64,000 nucleotides of DNA from an uncultured Phocaeicola sp. (GTDB lineage Bacteria > Bacteroidota > Bacteroidia > Bacteroidales > Bacteroidaceae): the NCBI GenBank assembly GCA_944321335.1, contig CALUKX010000005.1, positions 1 through 64,000 of the forward strand, given 5' to 3'. A program made the position numbers and the translations under genes. Position 1 is the first letter of the stretch. Every line of letters starts with the position of its first letter. The notes below the pieces were generated by a model. The model did no database searches and was not told where the DNA came from. It worked only from the letters and a program-made list of their open reading frames with translations. Positions 27,757-36,275 of this stretch are shown here, one piece after another.

Positions 27757-28767
27757 TCATTTCACTTCCCAAGTATCATTCGTCTCAAGTAGTTCGGCAA
27801 AAGTATGATAGTTCTTCTTAGCCGATACTTCTTCAATCTGAGCTTCGACCGACTCATCATAGGTAGGAGCTTCGACATCACGGATTACACCAAGAGCAAT
27901 CGGGAAATCGGGACCTTCCATCAAGGCCAGTTTCAGTTGCAGGGTTGCATCCTGACAATGTGCATCGTGCACCAGAATATCCTTTTCGGTTACTCCGTTT
28001 TCGCCCAACTTCACGACTTTCAGACCGAAGCCTTCCTGCATCAGACCGAATTCCTTGTTCGGACCGAAGAGCATCGGTTTGCCGTGTTCCAGATAGATGG
28101 CATTCTTTTCGCGGTCTTCTTTCTTGGCAATGGAATTATGCGTACCGTCATTGAAGATGACACAGTTCTGCAAAACTTCGACTACCGAAGTTCCCTTATG
28201 CTTTGCAGCGGCTTTCAGCACCTCTACAGAAGGGCCTCCGTCGACAGCGGCACAACGTGCGAAGAAACGTCCACGGGCACCGAAACAGAGCTCTGCCGGA
28301 CGGAACGGATCTTCAACCGTACCGTAAGGCGATGACTTGCTGACGAATCCACGTTCGGATGTAGGAGAATACTGTCCCTTGGTCAGACCGTAGATACGGT
28401 TGTTCAGCAAAATGATATTGATATCGACATTACGACGGATTGCATGGATAAAGTGGTTACCACCGATAGCCAAACCATCACCATCACCCGAAATCTGCCA
28501 GATGGTCAGCTTCGGATTGGCAACCTTCGCACCGGTTGCAATGGCAGCAGCACGGCCGTGGATGGTGTGCATACCGTAAGTATTCATGTAATAAGGCAGA
28601 CGGGAAGAACAGCCGATACCCGAAATCACGGCAATTTCGTGAGGAGGTACGCCAATCTCGGCCAAAGCCTTATGGAATGAATTCAAGAATGCGTGGTCGC
28701 CACATCCCGGACACCAACGCGGCTGTCCTGACTTATAGTCGGCAGCAGTATATTTAATTTCGCTCAT
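27757..28767 (-). CDS. korB: 2-oxoglutarate:ferredoxin oxidoreductase, beta subunit
   Basis: A 336-residue thiamine-diphosphate subunit. The start at 28767 gives MSEIKYTAADY; the frame is open a little further upstream inside the intergenic gap. It has the Cys pair RWCPGCGDHAF, the TPP/Mg segment ISGDGDGLAIGGNHF, and NNRIYGLTKGQYSPTS, typical of KorB. With KorA it reversibly links 2-oxoglutarate oxidation to ferredoxin reduction; in anaerobic Bacteroidales it mainly makes 2-oxoglutarate from succinyl-CoA. It lies 4 bases after korA. Confidence 0.95.
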   Translation of the reverse strand: MSEIKYTAADYKSGQPRWCPGCGDHAFLNSFHKALAEIGVPPHEIAVISGIGCSSRLPYYMNTYGMHTIHGRAAAIATGAKVANPKLTIWQISGDGDGLAIGGNHFIHAIRRNVDINIILLNNRIYGLTKGQYSPTSERGFVSKSSPYGTVEDPFRPAELCFGARGRFFARCAAVDGGPSVEVLKAAAKHKGTSVVEVLQNCVIFNDGTHNSIAKKEDREKNAIYLEHGKPMLFGPNKEFGLMQEGFGLKVVKLGENGVTEKDILVHDAHCQDATLQLKLALMEGPDFPIALGVIRDVEAPTYDESVEAQIEEVSAKKNYHTFAELLETNDTWEVK

Positions 28768-28771
28768 CGTT

Positions 28772-30625
28772 TTATTCCTCCATGATTTTAATGAATGCAT
28801 CGACCAGTTCCTGTACTACGAACGGCTGGCCCTTAGCCTGATTGAACTGGTGCAGATGAAGACCTTCTACCTTCATGCGGAGATAGCCTGCCAGCTGTCC
28901 CATATTCTGTTCGGCAACTACAATCTTCTTGTATTTGCGGAGCACATCGGCTGTATTCTTAGGCAGCGGATTGATGTACTTGAAATGAGTCAGAGCCACT
29001 TTCTTGCCTGCAGCGTTCATCATATCCATCGCAGAGTGCAGATGACCGTAAGTACCGCCAAAGCCGACAATCAGCAGATCGGCATCGGGATCGCCTTCTA
29101 CCTGCAGCAACGGCAGTGAATAAGCAATCTTTTCCACCTTTTCGGCACGCAGACGTGTCATCAGGTTATGGTTTTCAGGATCAGTGGAGATAGCACCTGT
29201 TTCATTGCTCTTTTCCAAACCACCGATGCGGTGCATGAAGTCTTTCTGTCCCGGCACAGCCCAATAACGTACCCCTGTTTCCGGATTACGTTTGAACGGA
29301 GTCCATTTGCCTGCCATATCGAGTGTCACGTATGGAGGTTTGATTTCGGGATATTCTTTCAGATTCGGCAATTTCCATGCAGCCGATCCGTTGGCAATGT
29401 ATGCATCGGTCAGCAGAACTACCGGAGTCATGTGTTCCAAGGCAACCTTGCAAGCCATATATGCGGCATCGAAACAGTCGGTCGGCGAAGTGGCTGCAAT
29501 GACCGGCATCGGGCTTTCACCGTTACGGCCATACAATACCTGAAGCAAATCGGTCTGTTCGGATTTGGTCGGCAGACCTGTTGACGGACCACCACGCTGT
29601 ACATCGACAATCACCAACGGCAATTCGGCAATGACAGCCAGGTTCATCGCTTCACTTTTCAGACAGATACCCGGTCCGGAAGTAGTTGTAACGGCCAGCG
29701 CTCCTGCAAATGCAGCACCTACAGCCGAAGCACATCCGGCAATTTCATCTTCGCACTGGACGGTCTTCACGCCCAATGATTTATGCTTAGCCAATTCATG
29801 CAGGATATCGGTTGCCGGGGTGATAGGATACGAGCCCAAGTACAACTGCAGTCCGGCCTTTTCGGCAGCAGCCATCAAACCGTAAGCCGTAGCCTTGTTA
29901 CCGTTGATATCCATGTAACGTCCCGGAGCCTTACCTTCCTTACAAGGAACCTTATAACTGATGGAAACCGATGCATGAGTATTTTCACCGAAATGATAGC
30001 CGTCGTACAAAACCTTGACATTGGCTTCGGCAATAGCGGGTTTCTTGGCAAATTTCTCACGGAGGAGTTTCGCACCCACTTCGATATCACGATGGAACAA
30101 CCAGCAAACCAACCCCAATGCGAACATATTCTTTGTACGCATAATCGATTTGTTGTCCAGTCCGCTATCCTTCAGACTTTCCTTACACATCGTAGTGATG
30201 GCAGCTTCTATCACTTCGTTCTTGATACCCAGTTCGGAGAACGGGTTGTCGAGCTGGAATTTAGCCTTTTCCAGATCGCGCTTGGTGAAAGAATCTGTAT
30301 CGATAATAATAACGGTCTGAGGCTTACAGAACTTATATTGTGTCTTCAATGCGGCCGGATTCATTGCAATCAGCACGTCACATTTATCACCCGGTGTATA
30401 GACCTTTCCGGAACCTACATGCACCTGAAAACCTGATACACCTGTCAAAGTACCTTGCGGAGCACGGATATCTGCCGGATAGTCGGGGAATGTACTGATG
30501 TCATTTCCGACAGTTGCCGAAATATTGGAAAACATATTACCGGCCAACTGCATACCATCACCTGAGTCACCCGAAAAGCGGACAACTACGTCATCCAGCT
30601 CCTTGACAATCATTTCTTCTGCCAT
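28772..30625 (-). CDS. korA: 2-oxoglutarate:ferredoxin oxidoreductase, alpha subunit (gamma-alpha fusion)
   Basis: A 617-residue fusion. The N-terminal 190 residues are the gamma domain (RFSGDSGDGMQLAG and FPDYPADIRAPQGT), followed by the alpha pyrimidine-binding domain (YPITPATDILHELAKH, TTSGPGICLKSEAM, DVQRGGPSTGLPTKSEQTD) and the C-terminal transketolase-like domain. I chose the start at 30625 (MAEEMIVKEL); an upstream ATG at 30646 is in frame but adds residues unlike the family. It is the first gene of korAB. Confidence 0.95.
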   Translation of the reverse strand: MAEEMIVKELDDVVVRFSGDSGDGMQLAGNMFSNISATVGNDISTFPDYPADIRAPQGTLTGVSGFQVHVGSGKVYTPGDKCDVLIAMNPAALKTQYKFCKPQTVIIIDTDSFTKRDLEKAKFQLDNPFSELGIKNEVIEAAITTMCKESLKDSGLDNKSIMRTKNMFALGLVCWLFHRDIEVGAKLLREKFAKKPAIAEANVKVLYDGYHFGENTHASVSISYKVPCKEGKAPGRYMDINGNKATAYGLMAAAEKAGLQLYLGSYPITPATDILHELAKHKSLGVKTVQCEDEIAGCASAVGAAFAGALAVTTTSGPGICLKSEAMNLAVIAELPLVIVDVQRGGPSTGLPTKSEQTDLLQVLYGRNGESPMPVIAATSPTDCFDAAYMACKVALEHMTPVVLLTDAYIANGSAAWKLPNLKEYPEIKPPYVTLDMAGKWTPFKRNPETGVRYWAVPGQKDFMHRIGGLEKSNETGAISTDPENHNLMTRLRAEKVEKIAYSLPLLQVEGDPDADLLIVGFGGTYGHLHSAMDMMNAAGKKVALTHFKYINPLPKNTADVLRKYKKIVVAEQNMGQLAGYLRMKVEGLHLHQFNQAKGQPFVVQELVDAFIKIMEE

Positions 30626-30771
30626 AATGTAGTATTTAAAGTTCACAAAATCAATGGTTACAAAATTCGCTAACTTCGATTAAAAATCAAAATAAAAAGG
30701 AATTTATTTCACTTAGAAAGGCAAAAAGGGAGTTTTTCGAACAAAAGTGTTGCAAAATATCAGAATTTAAG

Positions 30772-30779
30772 TAAATTTG
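30772..30779 (+). promoter_or_regulatory. -7 element TAAATTTG for tRNA-Arg
   Basis: A TAnnTTTG match 53 bases ahead of the tRNA 5' end. Confidence 0.5.
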
Positions 30780-30832
30780 CAACCCGTTAAGTGCTGACAT
30801 TTTGTTAGCTCTCCAGATTCCATAAAGTAAAG

Positions 30833-30904
30833 GCCTTGGTAGTTCAACGGATAGAACAAGCGTTTCCTAAACGTTAAATAGGGGTTCGATTCCCCTCCGA
30901 GGTA
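30833..30904 (+). tRNA. tRNA-Arg (anticodon CCU)
   Basis: A 72-base cloverleaf. The acceptor stem GCCTTGG pairs with CCGAGGT (two G-U pairs), the D arm holds GTTCAACGGATAGAAC, the anticodon loop TTCCTAA gives CCU between AGCGT and ACGTT, and the T arm is GGGGTTCGATTCCCC. CCA is not encoded. A T-rich run right after serves as terminator. It reads the AGG arginine codon. Confidence 0.95.
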
Positions 30905-30946
30905 CTTTTTTCTTTTTTAGTTCCACACATTTTTAGTTCACTTTCG

Positions 30947-31129
30947 AGGTTCATCTTTGTAAGGATAGACGTTCACCACTGCAAGGATCTGATCTCGGAC
31001 CGACCTTTTATTCCGTCGGCGAGCGGCTCTGATGAAGGGTGAAAGTAAAAAAGATGTGCTTTCACCCCTATCACACAATATATCAGCAAGTTGAAAGTGC
31101 GAAAGAGAAAAAAAAGGAAAACTTTTTTC
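30947..31129. repeat. dispersed element of about 184 bp, copy 2
   Basis: It starts AGGTTCATC..AAGGATAGAC like the copy at 2648, carries the GGGTGAAAG/CTTTCACCC stem (31037-31045 with 31059-31067), then CTATCAC, a TATATCA segment, AGTTGAAAG, GAAAGAG and ends in ACTTTTTTC. It lies between tRNA-Arg and the end of secDF and fills almost all of that gap. Confidence 0.7.
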
Positions 31130-31148
31130 AAGGTATTGTTTAACAATG

Positions 31149-31183
31149 AAAGCCGACTGACTCTTATCGAATCAGCCGGCTTT
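31149..31183 (-). terminator. hairpin after secDF
   Basis: A 12-bp stem AAAGCCGACTGA with TCAGCCGGCTTT (31149-31160 with 31172-31183, one wobble), 26 bases past the secDF stop. No clear T run follows, so termination may be inefficient. Confidence 0.55.
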
Positions 31184-31208
31184 CCGGTCATTATGCTAAT
31201 AAGTTTTG

Positions 31209-34199
31209 TTATGCTTCAGCTTTTTCTGCATCTTGAACCTTGTGTCCCATTGTCAGATAAGCTACAGAAGCAGCAACGAACAATGATGACAATGTACCGA
31301 TAACAACACCGAGAATCATTGCGAACGCGAAGCTGCGGATACTGTCACCACCCAGGATGAAGATACTCAGCAACACAATCAACGTACTCAATGAAGTATT
31401 GATGGTACGGGCCAAAGTAGTGTTCAATGAATCGTTGAACAACTTAGCACGGTCGCGTTTCGGATACAGGTGGAAGAACTCACGTACACGGTCGAAGATT
31501 ACCACCTTATCGTTGATAGAGTAACCGATTGCTGTCAGAATCGCACCGATGAACGTCTGGTCGATTTCGAGTGAGAACGGCATCCATCCATAACATAATG
31601 AGTAAGCACCGATAATCAGCACGGTATCACAAACCAACGCAACAGTCGCACCGATAGAGTAAGCGATGTTACGGAAACGGATCAGGATATACAGACCGAT
31701 AGCGATCAAGGCCAGAACAACCGACCAAATAGCCGAAGTCTTGATATCGTCGGCGATACTTGGACCAACCTTCTGAGAGCTGATGATTGAACCACCTGTA
31801 CGGTTATCGCGGTCGATGAAGATATCCAATGTAGTACCTTCGCCCAACAGATTACCTTCCTTCAACGCCTGATACAGGAATTCTTCGATTTCAGAATCGA
31901 TAGTCGGAGAATCTTCTTCAATACGGTAGTTGGTAGTTACACGGATAGTCTTTCCGTCGGTACCCAGAGCGATAGCCTGAACGTTGGCATCACCCACCTT
32001 ATCCTGCAGCAAGCTGCGTACAGTTTCCGGCTGAACAACCTGTTCGAACTGAACAACGAAGTTACGGCCACCGGTAAAGTCGATACTCTGTGCCAATCCA
32101 CGCACAAAGAACGAAATGATACAGATTACGATGATGATACCCCATACACTGAACGAGCGCTTGATGATACCCATGAAGTTGAAGTGTACATTCTGCATCA
32201 GGTTCTTGGAAAAGCCTGTAGTGAATGTCAGGTTCAACCACTTGTCTTTGTTCATGTAGTGTTCGTAAACCAGACGAGTCAAGAATACGGCACTGAAGAA
32301 CGAACAGAGGATACCGATAATCAAGGTAGTGGCGAAACCACGGATCGGACCTGTACCGAAGTTGAACAGGATGATACCTGTGATGATAGAAGTCAAGTTA
32401 GAGTCGAAGATAGCCGAAAATGCGTTTGAGTAACCTTCAGACAACGCCTGTTTGATACCCTTACCGGCCTTCAGCTCTTCCTTGGTACGTTCATAGATCA
32501 ATACGTTAGCATCCACAGCCATACCCAACGCAAGCACCATACCGGCGATACCCGACATGGTCAGTGCGGCCTGGAAGGACGACAGGATACCCAAAGTGAA
32601 GAAGAAGTTGACGAACAATGCGCAGTTGGCAACCATACCCGGGATGAAGCCGTACATTACGCACATGTAGATCATCAATACGATCAACGCAACAATGAAC
32701 GAAATGATACCCTGGTTGATTGATTCCTGACCGAGTGACGGACCTACGATATCTTCCTGAACGATACGTGCAGGAGCCGGCATCTTACCCGACTTCAATA
32801 CGTTGGCCAAGTCTTTTGTCTGTTCCGGAGTAAACGAACCGGAGATTTCAGAATTACCGCCGGTAATCTCGCCGTTCACACGTGGAGCGCTATAAACATA
32901 ACCATCCAATACGATAGCGATAGCCTTACCGATGTTAGCCTTGGTCAGAGCTGCCCAACGGCGAGAACCATCTGTATTCATCGACATGCTTACACAAGGC
33001 TTGTGATACTGGTCGTATGAGTCACGGGCATCAGTTACCACATCTCCTTCCAGCGGAGCACGTCCGTTACGCTGAGAAGACTTGATTGCATATAATTCGA
33101 AGATACGTCCGCTCTTGTCGAGGTCGGAAGGAGCTACACCCCACATCAACTTCAGGTCGCGAGGCATGATTTCCTTCACTTCCTTCATGTTCAACACCTG
33201 ATTGACAGCAGCTGTATCTCTATGATCTGCATAACCTACTATGGCACCTACACCACCCTGGTTAACAGACAAGACAGAAAGCAACGGATTTTCCTTCTTC
33301 CACTGTTCTTCGTTTGCAGAAGCAGCTTTTTCTGCAGTTTCACCCTTCAAAGCTGCAGTCAGGCTATCCTTTGCAGAAACGGCAGAAGCCTGAGCCACGG
33401 CAGTAGAATCGACAGCTACAGAATCTGTAGAAGCGGCACCTGCCAATACATCACGTGCACGGCTGTTTGCTGAAACCAGAACCGGAACAATTTCCTTCGC
33501 TTCGAAAGTTTCCCAGAATTCGAGGTTAGCCGAACCCTGCAGCAACTTTCTCACACGTTCAGGTTCCTTGATACCCGGCAATTCCACCATGATACGGCCC
33601 ATCTTGCCTTCCAAAGTCTGAATATTCGGCTGAGCAACACCAAAACGGTCGATACGTGTACGCAATACGTTGAATGAATTGTCGACAGCAGCCTTAACTT
33701 CTTCACGCAACACAGCCTCAACTTCTGAATCTGTGCTTCGGGTTGTAACCTTATCTTTCAACTGCTGGGTAGCGAACAGTTCGGCAAGCTTGCCGTCCGG
33801 TACCAGTTTCTTATATTCACGAACGAACAATGTAATGAAATCTTCCTGGCTGGTTACCTGCTGTTTTGCAGCTTCAGCAACGGCTTTGTTGAAAGATTCA
33901 TCCGGTTTGTTATCTGCCAATGCTTTGATTACATCAGGAACAGATACTTCCAGAATAACGTTCATACCGCCTTTCAGGTCCAACCCCAAGCCGATTTCCA
34001 TCTCACGACATTGTTTCAGCGTATAACTGCCCAACCATACCTTTTTGTTCTGTATTGAATCAAGGTAATGTGCTTCACCTTTCGGGTCTTCGGCCGCCTT
34101 GTTCATATGGTAGCGGGTCACGAAAGAGAACGAAAGATAGAACACACAAACCAGGGTCAGTAATAACGCAAAAACCTTTACGAATCCTTTGTTTTGCAT
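31209..34199 (-). CDS. secDF: protein translocase SecDF fusion
   Basis: A 996-residue fusion of SecD and SecF, the usual Bacteroidetes form. It uses the proton gradient to pull exported proteins through SecYEG. SecD part: TM1 near residues 8-28, then LGLDLKGGMNVILEV, a large periplasmic region with an Ala/Ser-rich insert (about 255-300), and the SecD membrane block with GMVLALGMAVDANVLIYER. SecF part begins near 640 with SIDFTGGRNFVVQF and has TAIGYSINDKVVIFDRVRE. It has its own promoter. Confidence 0.97.
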   Translation of the reverse strand: MQNKGFVKVFALLLTLVCVFYLSFSFVTRYHMNKAAEDPKGEAHYLDSIQNKKVWLGSYTLKQCREMEIGLGLDLKGGMNVILEVSVPDVIKALADNKPDESFNKAVAEAAKQQVTSQEDFITLFVREYKKLVPDGKLAELFATQQLKDKVTTRSTDSEVEAVLREEVKAAVDNSFNVLRTRIDRFGVAQPNIQTLEGKMGRIMVELPGIKEPERVRKLLQGSANLEFWETFEAKEIVPVLVSANSRARDVLAGAASTDSVAVDSTAVAQASAVSAKDSLTAALKGETAEKAASANEEQWKKENPLLSVLSVNQGGVGAIVGYADHRDTAAVNQVLNMKEVKEIMPRDLKLMWGVAPSDLDKSGRIFELYAIKSSQRNGRAPLEGDVVTDARDSYDQYHKPCVSMSMNTDGSRRWAALTKANIGKAIAIVLDGYVYSAPRVNGEITGGNSEISGSFTPEQTKDLANVLKSGKMPAPARIVQEDIVGPSLGQESINQGIISFIVALIVLMIYMCVMYGFIPGMVANCALFVNFFFTLGILSSFQAALTMSGIAGMVLALGMAVDANVLIYERTKEELKAGKGIKQALSEGYSNAFSAIFDSNLTSIITGIILFNFGTGPIRGFATTLIIGILCSFFSAVFLTRLVYEHYMNKDKWLNLTFTTGFSKNLMQNVHFNFMGIIKRSFSVWGIIIVICIISFFVRGLAQSIDFTGGRNFVVQFEQVVQPETVRSLLQDKVGDANVQAIALGTDGKTIRVTTNYRIEEDSPTIDSEIEEFLYQALKEGNLLGEGTTLDIFIDRDNRTGGSIISSQKVGPSIADDIKTSAIWSVVLALIAIGLYILIRFRNIAYSIGATVALVCDTVLIIGAYSLCYGWMPFSLEIDQTFIGAILTAIGYSINDKVVIFDRVREFFHLYPKRDRAKLFNDSLNTTLARTINTSLSTLIVLLSIFILGGDSIRSFAFAMILGVVIGTLSSLFVAASVAYLTMGHKVQDAEKAEA

Positions 34200-34254
34200 G
34201 TTACTTTAATTTATTTATTTACCTTTTTTATTAATATGCGTTTATTCAAGGTTG

Positions 34255-34262
34255 CAAATATA
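34255..34262 (-). promoter_or_regulatory. -7 element TATATTTG for secDF
   Basis: A TAnnTTTG match on the minus strand 55 bases ahead of the secDF start. Confidence 0.5.
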
Positions 34263-34387
34263 GTTTTTTTTTCATTTATATTAAGGAAACGTTTCCAAAT
34301 ATTTCAGTTTTAAGGGATAAAAAACGAGTTTAATCCCGTTTTCAATACGTTGGCATGATAAAAAAAGGTTACGTTATCACACAAAAA

Positions 34388-34414
34388 AGAGGCGATGCAT
34401 CACGCACCGCCTCT
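34388..34414 (-). terminator. terminator of the susCD locus
   Basis: An 11-bp stem AGAGGCGATGC with GCACCGCCTCT (34388-34398 with 34404-34414, one wobble), followed on the minus strand by a run of T. Confidence 0.8.
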
Positions 34415-34470
34415 CCCACTATTTTAAACACATATTTTATAGTCCCGAAGGACCATAGAATCCAGTGTAA

Positions 34471-36264
34471 TTATTCACTTCTCCAAGTTGAAGCACCCAG
34501 ATCCGATTCCGGCAAGTTTGCAATGATAGTAAAGTTGCCGTTAGCAGGATCCTGCCACAATTGTGTTTCTGTCAAGTTAAGCTCCTGCAAACCATCCAAC
34601 GGATAAGTCTTAGCGTTGTCACCAATCGGTGTCCAGCCCCAAGTTGTCTTGAATGAATTAACATTGATTGTAGCATTCGAAGCATCCAAGAAGATTGAAC
34701 CTGCTGTACCAGCCTGGTTCGGGAGAATCTTAGAACCTGCGCTACCTTCGGTTGCCATAGACGGACCGAACAATGTCTTAGTAACATTCAACGAAACTGC
34801 ATTCTTCTGGAAACGGAACAACGGAGTATTACCGTTGGCTGTTGTTTCCATCGGAGCATAACAGAATGTACAGCTTTCAACATTGATAGTCAAAGGATTT
34901 GCAGTAGCACGGAAGTCACCGAAGAATACGATATTGGTTACTGTACAATCCTTCATAGTGATTGTACCCCAATCGGCCTTCTTATTGCTTGTTGTACAGA
35001 TACCCTGGTCACCGATACCATTGATAGTACATCCGTCGAAGATAATGTTACCGATGTTATCATTATCTTTCTGAGTACGTACAATAGCACGATAGCCTTC
35101 GATATGACATTTCTTGAATTCGATAGTTCCAAGAGTTGAACCTGTACCGCTTTCATTGAATACCTGCTTGCCGCTGAAGCCCCACTTTTTGCAAGTAGCT
35201 ACAGAATTGTCGCCACCCGGCTGCCAGCCTTTAGCATAGAAGTCGATATTCTGGAACGAAATCTTATCTACAGTAGCGCCTTTTTCACACTGCATACCGC
35301 CACCTGAGAGGAAGCGAGCATTACCACCCAGTGTAGCACCGGTTCTGAATGTAACGCTCTTAGAGAATTTAACGTCACTACCTACATTGTATTCGAAGTC
35401 ACCGCGAAGGATAACTGTCATACCATCGTTAACCAAAGCCCAGAAGTCATCGGTAGACAAAGTATCTTTAGCCGATTCATCCCAAGAACGGATATCCAAC
35501 CAGTTACCTGCACCATAGCTGGCGTCAAAGTCTTCAGGAGCTGTTGTAGTACCGCTCAAACGGCCTGCATAAGTTGAATTATCCAATACTTCAGAATCAC
35601 TGTATGCGTAGAATCTGTAAGTTCTTTCAGAAAGCAGGTTCATGATATCAACATATCCTGCATTGTATTCGTCTTCACTTACTTCCACTACGAAAGTGTT
35701 TTCATCTGTAGCATCACCTTCTGCCTGAGTTGCAGGAGTATCTTCACCTCCCACCGCCTCTTCTTCAGGCTGAAGTTCGACCTTGATAGCCTTAATCTGA
35801 GCACCACCTTCATCCCAGTTTATACGCGCTGCATTGTCAATGGTCTTGACATTGGTCAGTTTGGTAAGGTAAGTGACAGAAACATCTTTAGTTTCATATT
35901 GAGCCGACTCTCTTGTTCCATCGGAACATTTGATCTTCACCATATATTTTTCATCCCAGTTCAAATCTGAGAATGTATATGGAGCCGATTCACAAGTACC
36001 TGTAGCATACGGTTCTGCATCGTATGTGCTTTCGCCTGTTACAGGGTCTGTACCATTTACACGATACAGATCCAACGTATAACTTGTAGCGCCTTTGATA
36101 TTTTCCCAGTCGACTACAATGCTATTGTTTGATACCTGCAAGCTTGCAACCGGACGGAACATACGAGGAGCTTCACCAAACGAATCATCATCGCTACATG
36201 ATGTAAATGTATATCCTGTTGCACATGCAAGCAACATCATTGCTATATATTTACCTAGTTTCAT
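34471..36264 (-). CDS. SusD-linked surface lipoprotein with fibronectin-like and DUF5123/DUF4957-like beta-helix parts
   Basis: A 597-residue lipoprotein with lipobox FTSC followed by SDDD, an acidic surface-export signal. Residues about 35-235 look like two fibronectin type III repeats (SLQVSNNSIVVDWENIKGATSYTLDLY is shortened here to its sense: a Trp in the first strand and a Tyr-Leu-Asp-Leu-Tyr strand). The rest shows repeated Asn/Gly-rich turns and strands such as IIFDGCTINGIGDQG and ITMKDCTVTN, as in right-handed beta-helix DUF5123/DUF4957 proteins. Its position 11 bases after susD marks it as the glycan-binding partner of the SusCD pair; related proteins occur in pectin loci. No enzyme domain is evident. 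Confidence 0.82.
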   Translation of the reverse strand: MKLGKYIAMMLLACATGYTFTSCSDDDSFGEAPRMFRPVASLQVSNNSIVVDWENIKGATSYTLDLYRVNGTDPVTGESTYDAEPYATGTCESAPYTFSDLNWDEKYMVKIKCSDGTRESAQYETKDVSVTYLTKLTNVKTIDNAARINWDEGGAQIKAIKVELQPEEEAVGGEDTPATQAEGDATDENTFVVEVSEDEYNAGYVDIMNLLSERTYRFYAYSDSEVLDNSTYAGRLSGTTTAPEDFDASYGAGNWLDIRSWDESAKDTLSTDDFWALVNDGMTVILRGDFEYNVGSDVKFSKSVTFRTGATLGGNARFLSGGGMQCEKGATVDKISFQNIDFYAKGWQPGGDNSVATCKKWGFSGKQVFNESGTGSTLGTIEFKKCHIEGYRAIVRTQKDNDNIGNIIFDGCTINGIGDQGICTTSNKKADWGTITMKDCTVTNIVFFGDFRATANPLTINVESCTFCYAPMETTANGNTPLFRFQKNAVSLNVTKTLFGPSMATEGSAGSKILPNQAGTAGSIFLDASNATINVNSFKTTWGWTPIGDNAKTYPLDGLQELNLTETQLWQDPANGNFTIIANLPESDLGASTWRSE

Positions 36265-36275
36265 AATCTTAATCT

